DNA from: Jannaschia aquimarina
GTDB taxonomy: Bacteria > Pseudomonadota > Alphaproteobacteria > Rhodobacterales > Rhodobacteraceae
Direction: 5' to 3'
NCBI RefSeq assembly: GCF_000877395.1
Contig: NZ_JYFE01000017.1
Coordinates: 124,001-188,000, forward strand
Length of the DNA stretch: 64,000 nt
Shown here: piece by piece, positions 1 through 8,546 of the stretch
Layout: every line of letters begins with the position of its first letter
Numbering within the stretch: position 1 is the first letter of the stretch
Made by a program: the position numbers and the translations under genes
The notes under the pieces: model-generated
Database searches by the model: none
Told to the model about the DNA's origin: nothing
What the model saw: the letters and a program-made list of their open reading frames with translations, nothing else

Positions 1-1317
1 GCGATGCTCCACGCCCAGATCGAAGCTGAGGCTTTCCTCCGGGCGAAGGTCCGGATTGCCGAAGGAGGCGAAGCGCTCGAAGAGCGAGGGCGCGCGAAAC
101 CCTGTTCCGACCGAGGCGCGGATCATCGTATCGGCGCTCGCAAGCCAGGCGAGCGCCAGTCGGCCGGTCGTTTCTCCTCCGAAGTCGTCGCTGTCGTCGT
201 GCCTCACCGAGACTGCAAGCTCGATGGACGAGGTGGGGCGGAGCACCGCTTCGCCCAGGATCGAAACCGTGGTGTCTTCGGCCGAAACGGTGTCGGTGCG
301 GATCTCTTCCACGGTCCGGTCGAGGCCAAAGGACAGCGTTGTCGTCCCCACATCCGCCGAGGCCACATAGGCCAATTGCCTCCGGTCCCCGCCGAACTCG
401 CGGGTGAAGCCGCCCGGATCCTCCCTGTCCGACGAGAAGACGCTGTAGGACAGCTCATGGGCGGCGCCGAGCGCGTCGACCCTCGCGAAGACGCGCGCGC
501 CTCGCTGCTCGGTGTAATTGACGCCGGAATTGTCGGTCTCCGACCGGTCGATCTCCACTTCCGCGTCGCGCCACAAGGCCGAGAAGCCCAGCGTGACCGC
601 GTCGGTCGCGGCGAAGTCGCCGGTCAGGCTGGCGAATGTCTGGTTGAAGCCGTCCTTCTCGTCGTCGCCCGCCCGCGCCGAAATGCCATCGGAGATCGTG
701 CGGTCGATGTTGAACGAGATCTGGCCCCGCTCGCCGCGCTGGGTCAGCCCGAAGCTGCCGGCGAACGTGTCGAAGCTGCCGGCTTCGATGCGGGCGCGGT
801 TGGAGAACCCGATCTCATCGGATTGCGCGGTGGTGATGTCGACGACGCCCGCAATCGCCTCGGAGCCGAACAGGGCGGATTGCGACCCCTTGATCAGGTC
901 GACCTGACCGATATTCGTGGCCGTGAGGCCGCCGAAGTCGAACGATGTCTGCGTGCTCGACGGGTCGGTCACGTCGATGCCGTCGATCCGCGTTCCGATG
1001 TAGCTCGTGTCGAGCCCGCGGATGCGCAACGTGGTGTTCGCGCCCAGGCCGCCATCCGACGACAGCGTCACACCGGGAAGGCGTGTCAATGTGCCGGCAA
1101 GGCTTGTGGACGGGCTTGCGGCCAGGGCATCGGCGTCCAAGGCCTCGACCGTGGCGCCGACCCGCGACACCGGCTGGGGCCCCAGCGCGGTCAGCGCGCC
1201 CCCGATCACGATCTCGTCCAATTCCACCGGGTCCTGTGCCCCGGCCGGCAGGCCGAGCCCCATGCATGCCGTCAGCATCAAGGCAGCCAGCCACCGCTTC
1301 GTCTGTTCGTTGCGCAT
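1..1317 (-). CDS. btuB: TonB-dependent receptor, BtuB-like (3' end beyond window)
   Basis: Outer-membrane receptor, probably for cobalamin. The first 439 residues are visible; the frame is open to the left edge, so the end of the barrel is missing. After a signal peptide ending about ALPAGAQ-like residue 28 comes a TonB box (DEIVI), then a plug domain (about residues 45-160) with the typical stretches LRIRGLDTSYIGTRIDGIDV and SQSALFGSEAIAGVVDI. Beta-barrel sequence follows, including the receptor signature FRAPSLFERFASFGNPDLRP. The ATG at 1317 follows a GAGGG ribosome site. A cobalamin riboswitch lies upstream in the same direction, which favours vitamin B12 or another corrinoid over siderophore or haem. 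The receptor family is certain; the substrate is inferred from the riboswitch. Confidence 0.85.
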   Translation of the reverse strand, partial: MRNEQTKRWLAALMLTACMGLGLPAGAQDPVELDEIVIGGALTALGPQPVSRVGATVEALDADALAASPSTSLAGTLTRLPGVTLSSDGGLGANTTLRIRGLDTSYIGTRIDGIDVTDPSSTQTSFDFGGLTATNIGQVDLIKGSQSALFGSEAIAGVVDITTAQSDEIGFSNRARIEAGSFDTFAGSFGLTQRGERGQISFNIDRTISDGISARAGDDEKDGFNQTFASLTGDFAATDAVTLGFSALWRDAEVEIDRSETDNSGVNYTEQRGARVFARVDALGAAHELSYSVFSSDREDPGGFTREFGGDRRQLAYVASADVGTTTLSFGLDRTVEEIRTDTVSAEDTTVSILGEAVLRPTSSIELAVSVRHDDSDDFGGETTGRLALAWLASADTMIRASVGTGFRAPSLFERFASFGNPDLRPEESLSFDLGVEHR

Positions 1318-1466
1318 CGCGCGTCCCTCTGTCCCACAGCCCCGATCCGGGCTGGCGTCGCCAATGTTCGTGGCTTGAGGGCGCACCCCTCCGCGCACGG
1401 TGATCTCACCACGACGGAAGGCTCCGTCGCCCACATCGCCCACCGCGACGGGACGGGGTGACGCAT

Positions 1467-1640
1467 CGGCAGGTCTCCTGGCTCGCGGGTCACAGCTCTT
1501 GCCGGGCCTTCCCGCCCCGGGGGGCAGTGGCGTGATCCGGCTTCGCTCTCCGCTCACAGTTGCGGGGGCAGCCACGGAATCGGGCAGAGCCCTCACCGCG
1601 TTCCCTTTTCACCGGACGGCGTGCCGCCCGGACCGAAGCG
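1467..1640 (-). promoter_or_regulatory. Cobalamin (AdoCbl) riboswitch
   Basis: Read on the minus strand, the leader shows the conserved cobalamin riboswitch blocks in order: GGGAACGCGGTGAGG (about 1610-1590), the B12 box GCTGCCCCCGCAACTGTGAG (about 1572-1550), and the 3' block GAGCCAGGAGACCTGCCG (about 1484-1467). The boundaries are approximate. About 150 nt separate it from the receptor ATG at 1317; that stretch would hold the expression platform. By the known behaviour of this RNA family, binding of adenosylcobalamin should switch the receptor gene off. Confidence 0.92.
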
Positions 1641-1943
1641 CCTCGACCGTAGCAGCCAGTGCCCGTCCACGCCAGAGCTTGTCGGACATCGGCGAGATGC
1701 TGTCGGAGGGCCCACGCCGATGGCGTGCCGGAGATGGTCTCGGCCGGAAGGAACGCCGAATTCGCAGCACCGTGAACGTCAGGATTCGGACAATCGGGAC
1801 AGGCTGGAGGCATCAGCCCGGTTCGGCTTGGACCGCCCTTGTCAGACCGAAGGCTGGCCAGATTCGGGCCGGGACCTAGGTCGAACGGGAGAGTTTTGAG
1901 ATCGGAAGATTTCTTATCCCGACCCAGAATTGGAGATCATCGC
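1641..1943. other. Intergenic region between divergent btuB riboswitch and molybdenum hydroxylase operon
   Basis: About 300 bases between the 5' end of the riboswitch and the first hydroxylase gene. It must hold two divergent promoters. I see no convincing coding frame, and no clear operator or -35/-10 pair. The only firm signal is the GGAG ribosome site just before 1944. Confidence 0.5.
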
Positions 1944-2630
1944 ATGACCCAGGAGCACAGAGGAATCAGTCGGCGAGGCTTGTTGAAGGGGTCTGCCGGC
2001 GCCGTGGGGGGGCTGGCCGCGGGGGCGGCGATGGGTCAGGGGACGGCCGCGCCCGCCTCCGGGCCCACCGACCCGCGCGATCCGCTGCCTTTCGAGGTCA
2101 CGCTCAACGGCGAGCTCATCCAGGCGGCGGCCGAGCCGCGTGAGACGCTGCTCGACTGGCTGCGGGAAACGCGGGAGCTGACGGGAACGAAGGTCGGCTG
2201 CAACCACGGGCAATGCGGGGCCTGCACCGTCCATGTCGACGGCGAGCCGCGGCTGGCCTGCCTGACGCTGGCCCTTCAGGTCGAAGGGCGCGAGGTGACG
2301 ACGATTGAGGGGCTGGCGCGGATCGCCGAGGCGGGCGGCTATGCCGAGGACGGGCTGCACCCGATGCAGACGGCCTTCGTGGCGAACGACGCGCTGCAAT
2401 GCGGCTACTGCACGCCGGGCCAGATCATGTCCGCCGTGGCGGTGGTCAACGAGGGCCATGCCAGCGACGCGGCCGAGGTGCGGGAGTACATGTCGGGCAA
2501 CCTCTGCCGGTGCGCGGCCTACCCGAACATCACCGCGGCCGTGCTGGACGCCAAGGAGCGGATGCCCGACGTGGCGGTCGATGGCGGCGGTGCGCGGCAG
2601 GACTTCCATCTCGGATCCGGGGAGGCCTGA
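1944..2630 (+). CDS. PaoA-like [2Fe-2S] subunit of a periplasmic molybdenum hydroxylase
   Basis: Small iron-sulphur subunit of a xanthine-oxidase-family enzyme, 228 residues. The ATG at 1944 is chosen because it follows GGAG and starts a Tat signal with the twin-arginine core SRRGLLKG (residues 9-16) and a hydrophobic stretch; an upstream in-frame start would bury that signal. The plant-ferredoxin-type cluster ligands are C86, C91, C94 and C106, and the second [2Fe-2S] domain carries C153, C156, C188 and C190 (CGYC and CRC motifs). Gene order 2Fe-2S, FAD, Mo subunit and the Tat signal match PaoABC/YagTSR aldehyde oxidoreductase, where the folded complex is exported through the small subunit. 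The substrate is unknown; an aldehyde is most likely. Confidence 0.9.
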   Translation: MTQEHRGISRRGLLKGSAGAVGGLAAGAAMGQGTAAPASGPTDPRDPLPFEVTLNGELIQAAAEPRETLLDWLRETRELTGTKVGCNHGQCGACTVHVDGEPRLACLTLALQVEGREVTTIEGLARIAEAGGYAEDGLHPMQTAFVANDALQCGYCTPGQIMSAVAVVNEGHASDAAEVREYMSGNLCRCAAYPNITAAVLDAKERMPDVAVDGGGARQDFHLGSGEA

Positions 2631-2633
2631 GCC

Positions 2634-3635
2634 ATGGACCCCTTCTTCTACGAGCGTCCCACCGAGCTGACTCGGGCCGCGGCCCGCGCGGCCGAGCCGG
2701 GGGCGATGATCTATGCGGGCGGCACCACGATGCTCGACCTCATGAAGCACAAGGTCTACGCGCCCGAGCGCGTCATCGACATCACCCGCCTGCGCGAGCC
2801 TGGCCTGCGCGAGATCCGCCGCGACGGGGACCTTCTGGTGCTGGGCGCGCTGGTGACGATGCACCAGGCTGCCGAGGACGCGACCGTGAAGGCCGAGGCG
2901 CCCGCCATCTCGGAATCGCTTTGGCTCGCGGCGACGCAGCAGCTGCGCCACATGGCGACCCTGGGCGGCAACGTCCTGCAGCGCACCCGCGACCCGTATT
3001 TCCGCGATCCGTCCTGGCAGGCGGTCCTCACCCGCAACGATCCCCGCGACTCGGGCGAGCCCGAAGGCGCCAACCGGCTGGGCGCGGTGCTGGGCACGAC
3101 CGAGACCTTTCTCGCCTCCTATCCCGGCGACTTCGCCCAGAGCCTCGCCGCCTTCGGCGCCACGGTGGAGATCACCGGCCCCGACGGCGCGCGCAGCCTC
3201 CCCTTCACCGACCTGCACGTCCTGCCCGCCGACCGCGAGGCGCCGGATCAGGTGACGCGGCTGGCGCCGGGCGAGATCATCACGGCCTTCCGCGTGGATC
3301 TGTCCCCGGCCACGCGGCGGTCGACCTACATCAAGGTGCGCGACCGATCCTCCTACGCCTTCGCCAACGCGTCCTGCGCCGCGGGGTTGGCGATGGAGGG
3401 CGAGACGGTCGCCGACGTCCGGCTCGGCCTCGGCGGCGTGGCCACGGTGCCTTGGCGCGCGACGGCGGCCGAAGAGGTCCTGCGCGGCGAGCGTCCGACG
3501 GACGACGCCATCAAAGCCGCGGCCGAGGCGGCCTTCGCCGACGCCCGCACCTTCCACCACAACGCCTTCAAGGTGCCGCTGGGACAGAACACGATCCGGC
3601 GCGCCCTGACGGTTCTGCGCGACATGGAGGGCTGA
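2634..3635 (+). CDS. PaoB-like FAD-binding subunit lacking [4Fe-4S] cysteines
   Basis: FAD subunit of the molybdenum hydroxylase, 333 residues, usual length for PaoB. The FAD-binding motifs YAGGTTMLDL (residues 27-36) and the TLGGNVLQRTR region (109-119) are present. E. coli PaoB carries an extra [4Fe-4S] cluster held by cysteines in the insertion after QRTR. Here that segment (about 117-150) reads RTRDPYFRDPS and RNDPRDSGEPEG with no cysteine, and the whole protein has a single cysteine (C248), so a four-cysteine cluster cannot form. It starts 3 bases after the 2Fe-2S gene and the Mo subunit starts 3 bases after it, so the three genes are one operon. Confidence 0.88.
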   Translation: MDPFFYERPTELTRAAARAAEPGAMIYAGGTTMLDLMKHKVYAPERVIDITRLREPGLREIRRDGDLLVLGALVTMHQAAEDATVKAEAPAISESLWLAATQQLRHMATLGGNVLQRTRDPYFRDPSWQAVLTRNDPRDSGEPEGANRLGAVLGTTETFLASYPGDFAQSLAAFGATVEITGPDGARSLPFTDLHVLPADREAPDQVTRLAPGEIITAFRVDLSPATRRSTYIKVRDRSSYAFANASCAAGLAMEGETVADVRLGLGGVATVPWRATAAEEVLRGERPTDDAIKAAAEAAFADARTFHHNAFKVPLGQNTIRRALTVLRDMEG

Positions 3636-3638
3636 GCG

Positions 3639-5951
3639 ATGACCCGGACCTATGACATCTCCGAAGCGGCCACCGGCCTGCCGATGATCGGCGCGCCCGA
3701 ACCGCGCTACGACGGCCGCATGAAGGTGACCGGACAGGCGGTCTATGCCGCCGACGCTCCCGTCTCCGGTACCCTGCACGCCGCGCTGGTGCTGGCCCCG
3801 CAGGCGCGCGGGACGGTCTCCGCCATCGATGCGGCGGCGGCCGAGGCCGTGCCCGGCGTGCGCCTGGTGCTGAGCCACCTCAACTATCCGTCCGACCTGG
3901 AGGCCGTGCCCACCTTCGCCACCGGCGGGACGACGCAGGCCAGTTGGCAGGGCTTCGAAAGCCCCGAACTCCACTTCGCGCAGCAGCCGGTCGCCCTGGT
4001 CGTCGCCGACACGATCCAGAACGCGCGGGAGGGGGCGAAGCTTGTCTCGCTGACCGTCGCCGACCCGGCCGAGGCGCCCGTCGCCTCCATCTTCGCCGAG
4101 GCCGCGCCCGAGGCGCGCGACATCTCCGACGTGATCCCCAACGTTGTGGCCGGCGACGTCGACGCCGCGCTCTCCTCGGCCGCGCATGTGGTCGAGGCGC
4201 GCTACACGACGCCGTTCCAGCATCATAACCCGATCGAGCTCTACGCGACGACCGCAGAATGGCGCGATGGCGGCCTGATCGTTCAATGCCCCTCCCAATG
4301 GATGACGGGTACGCGCGCCGCGCTCGCCACCAAGTTCGGTTTGGCCGTAGAGCGGGTGCGCGTGATCGCGGCGGTCACCGGCGGCGGCTTCGGATCGAAG
4401 GCGACGGTGATGGCGCATACCTTCCTCGCGGCACAGGCCGCGCGGATGGTGGGGCGGCCGGTCAAGCTCTACCTGTCGCGTCACGACATGTGGACGGCCG
4501 GGTCCCACCGTCCTGAATCGTCCCACGACCTGCGGGTCGGCATGGATGCCGAGGGGCGGCTGACCGCGCTCGACCACGCCCAGGTGCAGCAGACCTCGCG
4601 CATGGACGACGTGCCGCTTCCGGGCACCGAGATGACGACCCGGATGTATGGCTGGAACGCGGTGCGCGGGACCAATGCGTTGGTCTCGACGGACACGAAC
4701 ACGCCGGGCTTCATGCGCTCGCCCGCCGAGGTGCCGGCCTTCTTCGCTCTGGAATCGGCGATCGACGAGCTTTGCGTGGCGTCGGGCCGCGATCCGGTGG
4801 AGGTGCGCCTCGCCTCCGACAGCATGACCGAGCCGGTCGAGGGCCTGCCGTGGACCTCGCGCAGCCTGGCCGAATGCCTGCGCCGAGGCGCGGAGGTCTT
4901 CGGCTGGGAAGGCCGGTCCGAGCGGCCGGGCACCCGCACCCGCGACGGCCTGCTGATCGGCCATGGCGTCGCCTCGGCGATGTACCCGATCTACGCCTCG
5001 GCGGCGGTGGTGGACGTGCGCCTCGGCTCGGACCTCAGCGTGCGCGTCAGCGCGGGCGCGCAGGATATCGGCGGCGGCACCTACAACGTGCTCACGCAGA
5101 TGGCGGCAGCGACTCTGGGCGTCCCGCTGGCCAACGTCACGGCCGAGCTGGGCGACAGCGACCTTGCGCCCAACGGCGTGGCGGGCGGCTCGCGCCAGAC
5201 CGCGTCCCTGACCGGCGCCGTGAAGGATGCCTGCGAGAAGGTGATCGCGGAGCTTGCGCAGGTGGCCACCAAGGAGGACGGCCCGCTCGCCGGGGCCGAC
5301 CCGGCCTCGGCCACCGTGGCCGACGGCAAGATGAGCATCGGCGACCGGTCCGTTCCCTTGCAGGAGGTGGTCGCGCTGGTGCCCTTCGGCGTCGTCAAGA
5401 TGCGCGGCTCGTGGATCCCGGCATCGGCGGACCCGAAGTCGATCATGGATCTCTACCGGCGCGGCGCGACCTCGCTCATCGGCTTCACCACCGACACCCA
5501 CGCGCGGTCGTCCTTCGGGGCGAACTTCGTCGAGGTCAGCGTCGACCCCGTGACCTTCGAGATCCGCGTGCCGCGCATGGTCGGCGCCTTCGCCGCCGGA
5601 CGCATCCTCAACGAGATGACGACGCGATCGCAGTTGATGGGCGGCATGATCTGGGGCGTGGGCTCCGCCCTGCATGAGCAGACGGAGGTCGACCCCCGCG
5701 CCGCGCGCTTCGTGAATGCCGATCTGGGCGAGTACTTCGTGCCGGTGAACGCGGACGTGCCCGAGGTCGCCGTCGAGATCGTCCCCGAGGAGGACCCGCA
5801 TATCAACCCGCTGGGCATGAAGGGCGTGGGGGAGTTGGGCATTACAGGCATGGCCGCCGCGATCGCCAACGCCGTCTATGACGCCACAGGCGTGCGCCTG
5901 CGCGACCTCCCCATCCGAATGGAGCACGTGCTGCAGGGCATGCAGACCTGA
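3639..5951 (+). CDS. PaoC-like molybdopterin-binding catalytic subunit
   Basis: Large subunit of the molybdenum hydroxylase, 770 residues, slightly longer than E. coli PaoC. It shows the aldehyde oxidase a/b hammerhead domain near the N terminus (YDGRMKVTGQAVYAAD, about 24-39), molybdopterin-binding motifs such as GGGFGSK and GAQDIGGGTYN, and near the C terminus GMKGVGELGITG with the conserved base Glu at residue 732. It has no signal peptide of its own, as expected if it is carried out by the Tat signal of the small subunit. No XdhC/PaoD cofactor-insertion chaperone follows; such a gene would have to lie elsewhere. The substrate cannot be told from sequence. Confidence 0.9.
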   Translation: MTRTYDISEAATGLPMIGAPEPRYDGRMKVTGQAVYAADAPVSGTLHAALVLAPQARGTVSAIDAAAAEAVPGVRLVLSHLNYPSDLEAVPTFATGGTTQASWQGFESPELHFAQQPVALVVADTIQNAREGAKLVSLTVADPAEAPVASIFAEAAPEARDISDVIPNVVAGDVDAALSSAAHVVEARYTTPFQHHNPIELYATTAEWRDGGLIVQCPSQWMTGTRAALATKFGLAVERVRVIAAVTGGGFGSKATVMAHTFLAAQAARMVGRPVKLYLSRHDMWTAGSHRPESSHDLRVGMDAEGRLTALDHAQVQQTSRMDDVPLPGTEMTTRMYGWNAVRGTNALVSTDTNTPGFMRSPAEVPAFFALESAIDELCVASGRDPVEVRLASDSMTEPVEGLPWTSRSLAECLRRGAEVFGWEGRSERPGTRTRDGLLIGHGVASAMYPIYASAAVVDVRLGSDLSVRVSAGAQDIGGGTYNVLTQMAAATLGVPLANVTAELGDSDLAPNGVAGGSRQTASLTGAVKDACEKVIAELAQVATKEDGPLAGADPASATVADGKMSIGDRSVPLQEVVALVPFGVVKMRGSWIPASADPKSIMDLYRRGATSLIGFTTDTHARSSFGANFVEVSVDPVTFEIRVPRMVGAFAAGRILNEMTTRSQLMGGMIWGVGSALHEQTEVDPRAARFVNADLGEYFVPVNADVPEVAVEIVPEEDPHINPLGMKGVGELGITGMAAAIANAVYDATGVRLRDLPIRMEHVLQGMQT

Positions 5952-5956
5952 CGAAT

Positions 5957-5986
5957 GGGCCGCGGCAACCGTCCCCGCCGCGGCCT
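5957..5986 (+). terminator. Stem-loop after the molybdenum hydroxylase operon
   Basis: Perfect 8-base inverted repeat GGCCGCGG / CCGCGGCC (5958-5965 and 5978-5985) with a 12-base loop, six bases after the paoC-like stop codon. It is followed only by a weakly pyrimidine-rich stretch, so it is a plausible but not classical intrinsic terminator. Confidence 0.45.
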
Positions 5987-6102
5987 GCAGTTCCCGTCTT
6001 GCCGCAGGACCGACACGCAGACGTGACCGGCTCGCGGATCGCCGTCCTGGCCGTGGGGCTTCGATGGCGTCTTCCGTGATCCGGAATGGGCCGGGCAGAC
6101 GG

Positions 6103-7164
6103 CTAGCGACCCGAAATGGGGATCACGAACTGACGTCGCGCACCGGGTGGCGGTGGCGGGAAAGGTGCGGCTCCGCGCACGATCCGCACGGCGGCCTGGT
6201 CGAGGCGCGCATTCCCCGACGACGCGGCCAGCCCGATGGAAGCCAGCGCTCCATTGCCCGAAATCGTGAACGAGACCCGCGCCGAGCCGGCGCCGACGCT
6301 GCGCGGCATGCGCTGACGCGCGATCCGGCGCTGCACCTGTCCCGGATAGTTCGAGGCGGCCGCATTGCCTGCCGCCTGGGCACGGCCCGCCCCGGAAGAA
6401 GCGTCCTTGCCGTCGCGTCCACCGGTTGCGCCGCGATCGGCAGTCCGCTCGTTGGTGTTGCCCTGCGGCCCGGCTTGCGCCGCGGGTTCGCGGCGGCGGC
6501 CCGGGTCGCGGGTAGCGGCGGCACGCTGCCGCCCGTCCTGAGCGGCGCGGTGCTGCGCCAGATCGGTCGCGCGGTCCTCTATTGCGCGCGGCCGTGTCGT
6601 CGGTCGGACGGATCGCAGCGGTGTGGAGTCGTCCAGCTCGGGCGTGAGGGTCTCGGCATCGGGCGCAGTCGTAGCCGGCAGGACCCGCGTTGTCGGGGAT
6701 GCGGCCGACAGGGCCGTGTCGGGCGGGGATGCGCTGACCACCCGCTGCGCAGCAGGGACGGGGACGATTCCCGATTGCGCTGCCGCCGGAGGGGGGGCCT
6801 CTGCCACGGGTGCCCGCAACCCGTCCGGCTGCACGGCCGCGAGCGGAGCCGTCGCCCCCCGAGCCTCGGGCAGGGTCATGCGTCGCGCGGGCTCGGGCCG
6901 CAGGGTCCTGAACATCGCCTCGACCGGCATGGCGATCTCAGGTGGCAGGGGCTGTTCCGCCGCCTCCGGCGCGACGGCTTCGGTCACGCCGCGGACCAGA
7001 TCCTCGAAGGCGACGCCGTCCACCGCCACCTCAGCCCCTCCGCCGCCCGCGACCTCGATGGGCGCGGGCACGGGGCCCAACCCCGCCACGAGAAGATGCA
7101 CGCCGAGGGACGCCACCAGCGCCCCGCCCGCGACCGCGGTCGATCCGGGAACAGAGACCTTCAC
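6103..7164 (-). CDS. tonB: TonB energy transducer
   Basis: Periplasm-spanning TonB protein of 353 residues that passes energy from ExbB/ExbD to outer-membrane receptors. The GTG at 7164 overlaps the preceding exbD stop by four bases (GTGA), so it is preferred to the longer open frame upstream. Residues about 8-30 form the single N-terminal anchor (ending LGVHLLVAGLG). A long Pro/Ala/Arg-rich spacer follows, and the C-terminal domain (about 275-353) begins NYPGQVQRRIARQRMP and includes GSARVSFTISGNG and GNARLDQAAVRIV, typical of the TonB C-terminal fold. It is the last gene of a five-gene operon. The linker is Arg-rich and less regular than the Pro-Lys linker of E. coli TonB. Confidence 0.88.
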   Translation of the reverse strand: MKVSVPGSTAVAGGALVASLGVHLLVAGLGPVPAPIEVAGGGGAEVAVDGVAFEDLVRGVTEAVAPEAAEQPLPPEIAMPVEAMFRTLRPEPARRMTLPEARGATAPLAAVQPDGLRAPVAEAPPPAAAQSGIVPVPAAQRVVSASPPDTALSAASPTTRVLPATTAPDAETLTPELDDSTPLRSVRPTTRPRAIEDRATDLAQHRAAQDGRQRAAATRDPGRRREPAAQAGPQGNTNERTADRGATGGRDGKDASSGAGRAQAAGNAAASNYPGQVQRRIARQRMPRSVGAGSARVSFTISGNGALASIGLAASSGNARLDQAAVRIVRGAAPFPPPPPGARRQFVIPISGR

Positions 7165-7547
7165 TCGAGCCCCCGCTCGGTGACGACGAAGACCCGCCCG
7201 GCCCCCGCTGCGCGCAGGGCGAGCGTCACCTCTATCAAACGGTCGGCCGCGACGGACCGGTCGGGGACGATGCGCACGTCTCCGCCATCCGCCCCGATCG
7301 CGTCGAGATGGGAGGCGGGGTCGGTTTCCTCTCCGCGGAACCACAACACGCCCGCGGCATCCAGAACCAGCGCATCCGGCGGAGCGCGGCCGTCGAGACC
7401 GGAAACCCGCGCAAGCGTCAGGTCTTCGCGCAAGGGCGGCGCGACCGTGCCCGCCACCAAAAAGAAGATCAGCATCAGGAAGACGATATTGATCAACGCG
7501 ATCGTCGGCTCGGACCTGCGGCGTCGGTGCCGGGGCCGAGCAATCAT
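7161..7547 (-). CDS. exbD: ExbD/TolR-family biopolymer transport protein (second copy)
   Basis: 128 residues with the ExbD layout: a short basic cytoplasmic N terminus, one membrane helix (IALINIVFLMLIFFLVAGTV, about 16-35) and a periplasmic domain. The helix carries Asn (IN) where ExbD usually has the proton-path Asp (the neighbouring copy has VDVIF), so the usual acidic residue is absent. It overlaps exbD-1 and tonB by four bases each. Together the two ExbD proteins probably form a heterodimeric partner for ExbB. Confidence 0.85.
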   Translation of the reverse strand: MIARPRHRRRRSEPTIALINIVFLMLIFFLVAGTVAPPLREDLTLARVSGLDGRAPPDALVLDAAGVLWFRGEETDPASHLDAIGADGGDVRIVPDRSVAADRLIEVTLALRAAGAGRVFVVTERGLE

Positions 7548-7903
7548 CGCAGGACCGTCAGCGTCAGGTCCGGAACCTGCCGCAGCCCCCCCAACAGGTC
7601 GATCAGCGTCTGCGCCTCCACGCCGTCGGACAGGGAGACGAGCGTCGTCGTGCCTGCGATCTGATCTTTGAGCTCGTCCAGCGTCACGATGCGTCCGGCC
7701 AGGCGAATATCGTCCGCGCGCAGCTGCACGAAGCGGAGGTCCCCGGCAGGCGCCGCTCCCGTTCCGCCCGAGGTGGCGCCGATCTCGATTTCGCCGAAGC
7801 GGGCGAATGTCGATGTCAGCATGAAGAAGAGCAACAGCAAAAAGATGACATCCACGAGAGGGGTCAGCGACAGCGCCCTGCGGCGGAAGCCGCGCCTAAG
7901 CAT
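7544..7903 (-). CDS. exbD: ExbD/TolR-family biopolymer transport protein (first copy)
   Basis: 119 residues. The ATG at 7903 lies inside the end of exbB (8-base overlap) and gives the normal start MLRRGFRRRALSLTPLVDVI; a longer in-frame extension upstream is only a shadow of exbB. The membrane helix (about 14-34) contains PLVDVIFLLLLFF with the conserved Asp thought to carry protons in ExbD. A periplasmic domain follows. With ExbB it should convert the proton gradient into work on TonB. Confidence 0.87.
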   Translation of the reverse strand: MLRRGFRRRALSLTPLVDVIFLLLLFFMLTSTFARFGEIEIGATSGGTGAAPAGDLRFVQLRADDIRLAGRIVTLDELKDQIAGTTTLVSLSDGVEAQTLIDLLGGLRQVPDLTLTVLR

Positions 7904-8546
7904 GGACGACGCCCGCCGGAGTCGTCGCCACCGGGGCAAGCGGCGAGCGGGCGCGCGCGATGAGGAGGTCGGCGAAGTCGCGTTCACGGTCCACGCGGCT
8001 TTCGAGCCACGACAGGACAAGCGACGTGGGCATCGCGACCGCCAGCCCGACCGCCGTCGTCAGGAGGGCGACCCATATGCCGCCCGCGAGGATCGAGGGG
8101 TCGACCGCCGCCCCGGCCGCCTGCAAGGCGCGGAAGGCGTCGATCATTCCCAGCACCGTGCCGAACAGACCCAGCAAAGGGGCCAGTTGGGCGATGTTGT
8201 CGAGAATGCGAAAGCCCCGTTCCAGCTTCGCGAAGGACATCGCGCCTTCCGCGTCCAGCCGATCGCGGAGGGCCTCATCGTCGCGTGCCTTCAGCGCCAG
8301 CCCGGCCAGCGGGGCCAGATGGCTACGGCTCTCGGCCAGACGGCTGCGGGCTACGCGTTCGTCCCCCAGGTCCCAGGCCTCCAGCACCTCTTGAAGTCGG
8401 GTATGCGTGCCGACGCGCGCGGCCCGGAATTGCCAGAGCTTGTAGAAGGTGACCGCCAGCGCCACGACCGACATCGCGAGTAGCAGCATCACGACCGGGC
8501 CGCCCAGCGCCAGCAGATCCGCGACCCGGTCCGTCGGCCCGCTCAT
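7896..8546 (-). CDS. exbB: ExbB/TolQ/MotA-family proton channel
   Basis: Inner-membrane proton-channel protein of 216 residues. Three hydrophobic segments are visible: about 14-35 (GGPVVMLLLAMSVVALAVTF), about 120-140 (LAPLLGLFGTVLGMIDAF) and about 155-180 (GIWVALLTTAVGLAVAMPTSLV). The last two contain the family signature LLGLFGTVLGMI and the TTAVGLAVA motif. It starts by ATGA overlap with the secreted-protein gene upstream and overlaps exbD downstream. Confidence 0.92.
   Translation of the reverse strand: MSGPTDRVADLLALGGPVVMLLLAMSVVALAVTFYKLWQFRAARVGTHTRLQEVLEAWDLGDERVARSRLAESRSHLAPLAGLALKARDDEALRDRLDAEGAMSFAKLERGFRILDNIAQLAPLLGLFGTVLGMIDAFRALQAAGAAVDPSILAGGIWVALLTTAVGLAVAMPTSLVLSWLESRVDRERDFADLLIARARSPLAPVATTPAGVVHA

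Noticed and set aside
1914-5927. A 1337-codon antisense frame across the molybdenum hydroxylase operon
   Set aside because: It spans three well-supported genes and shows no recognisable domain.
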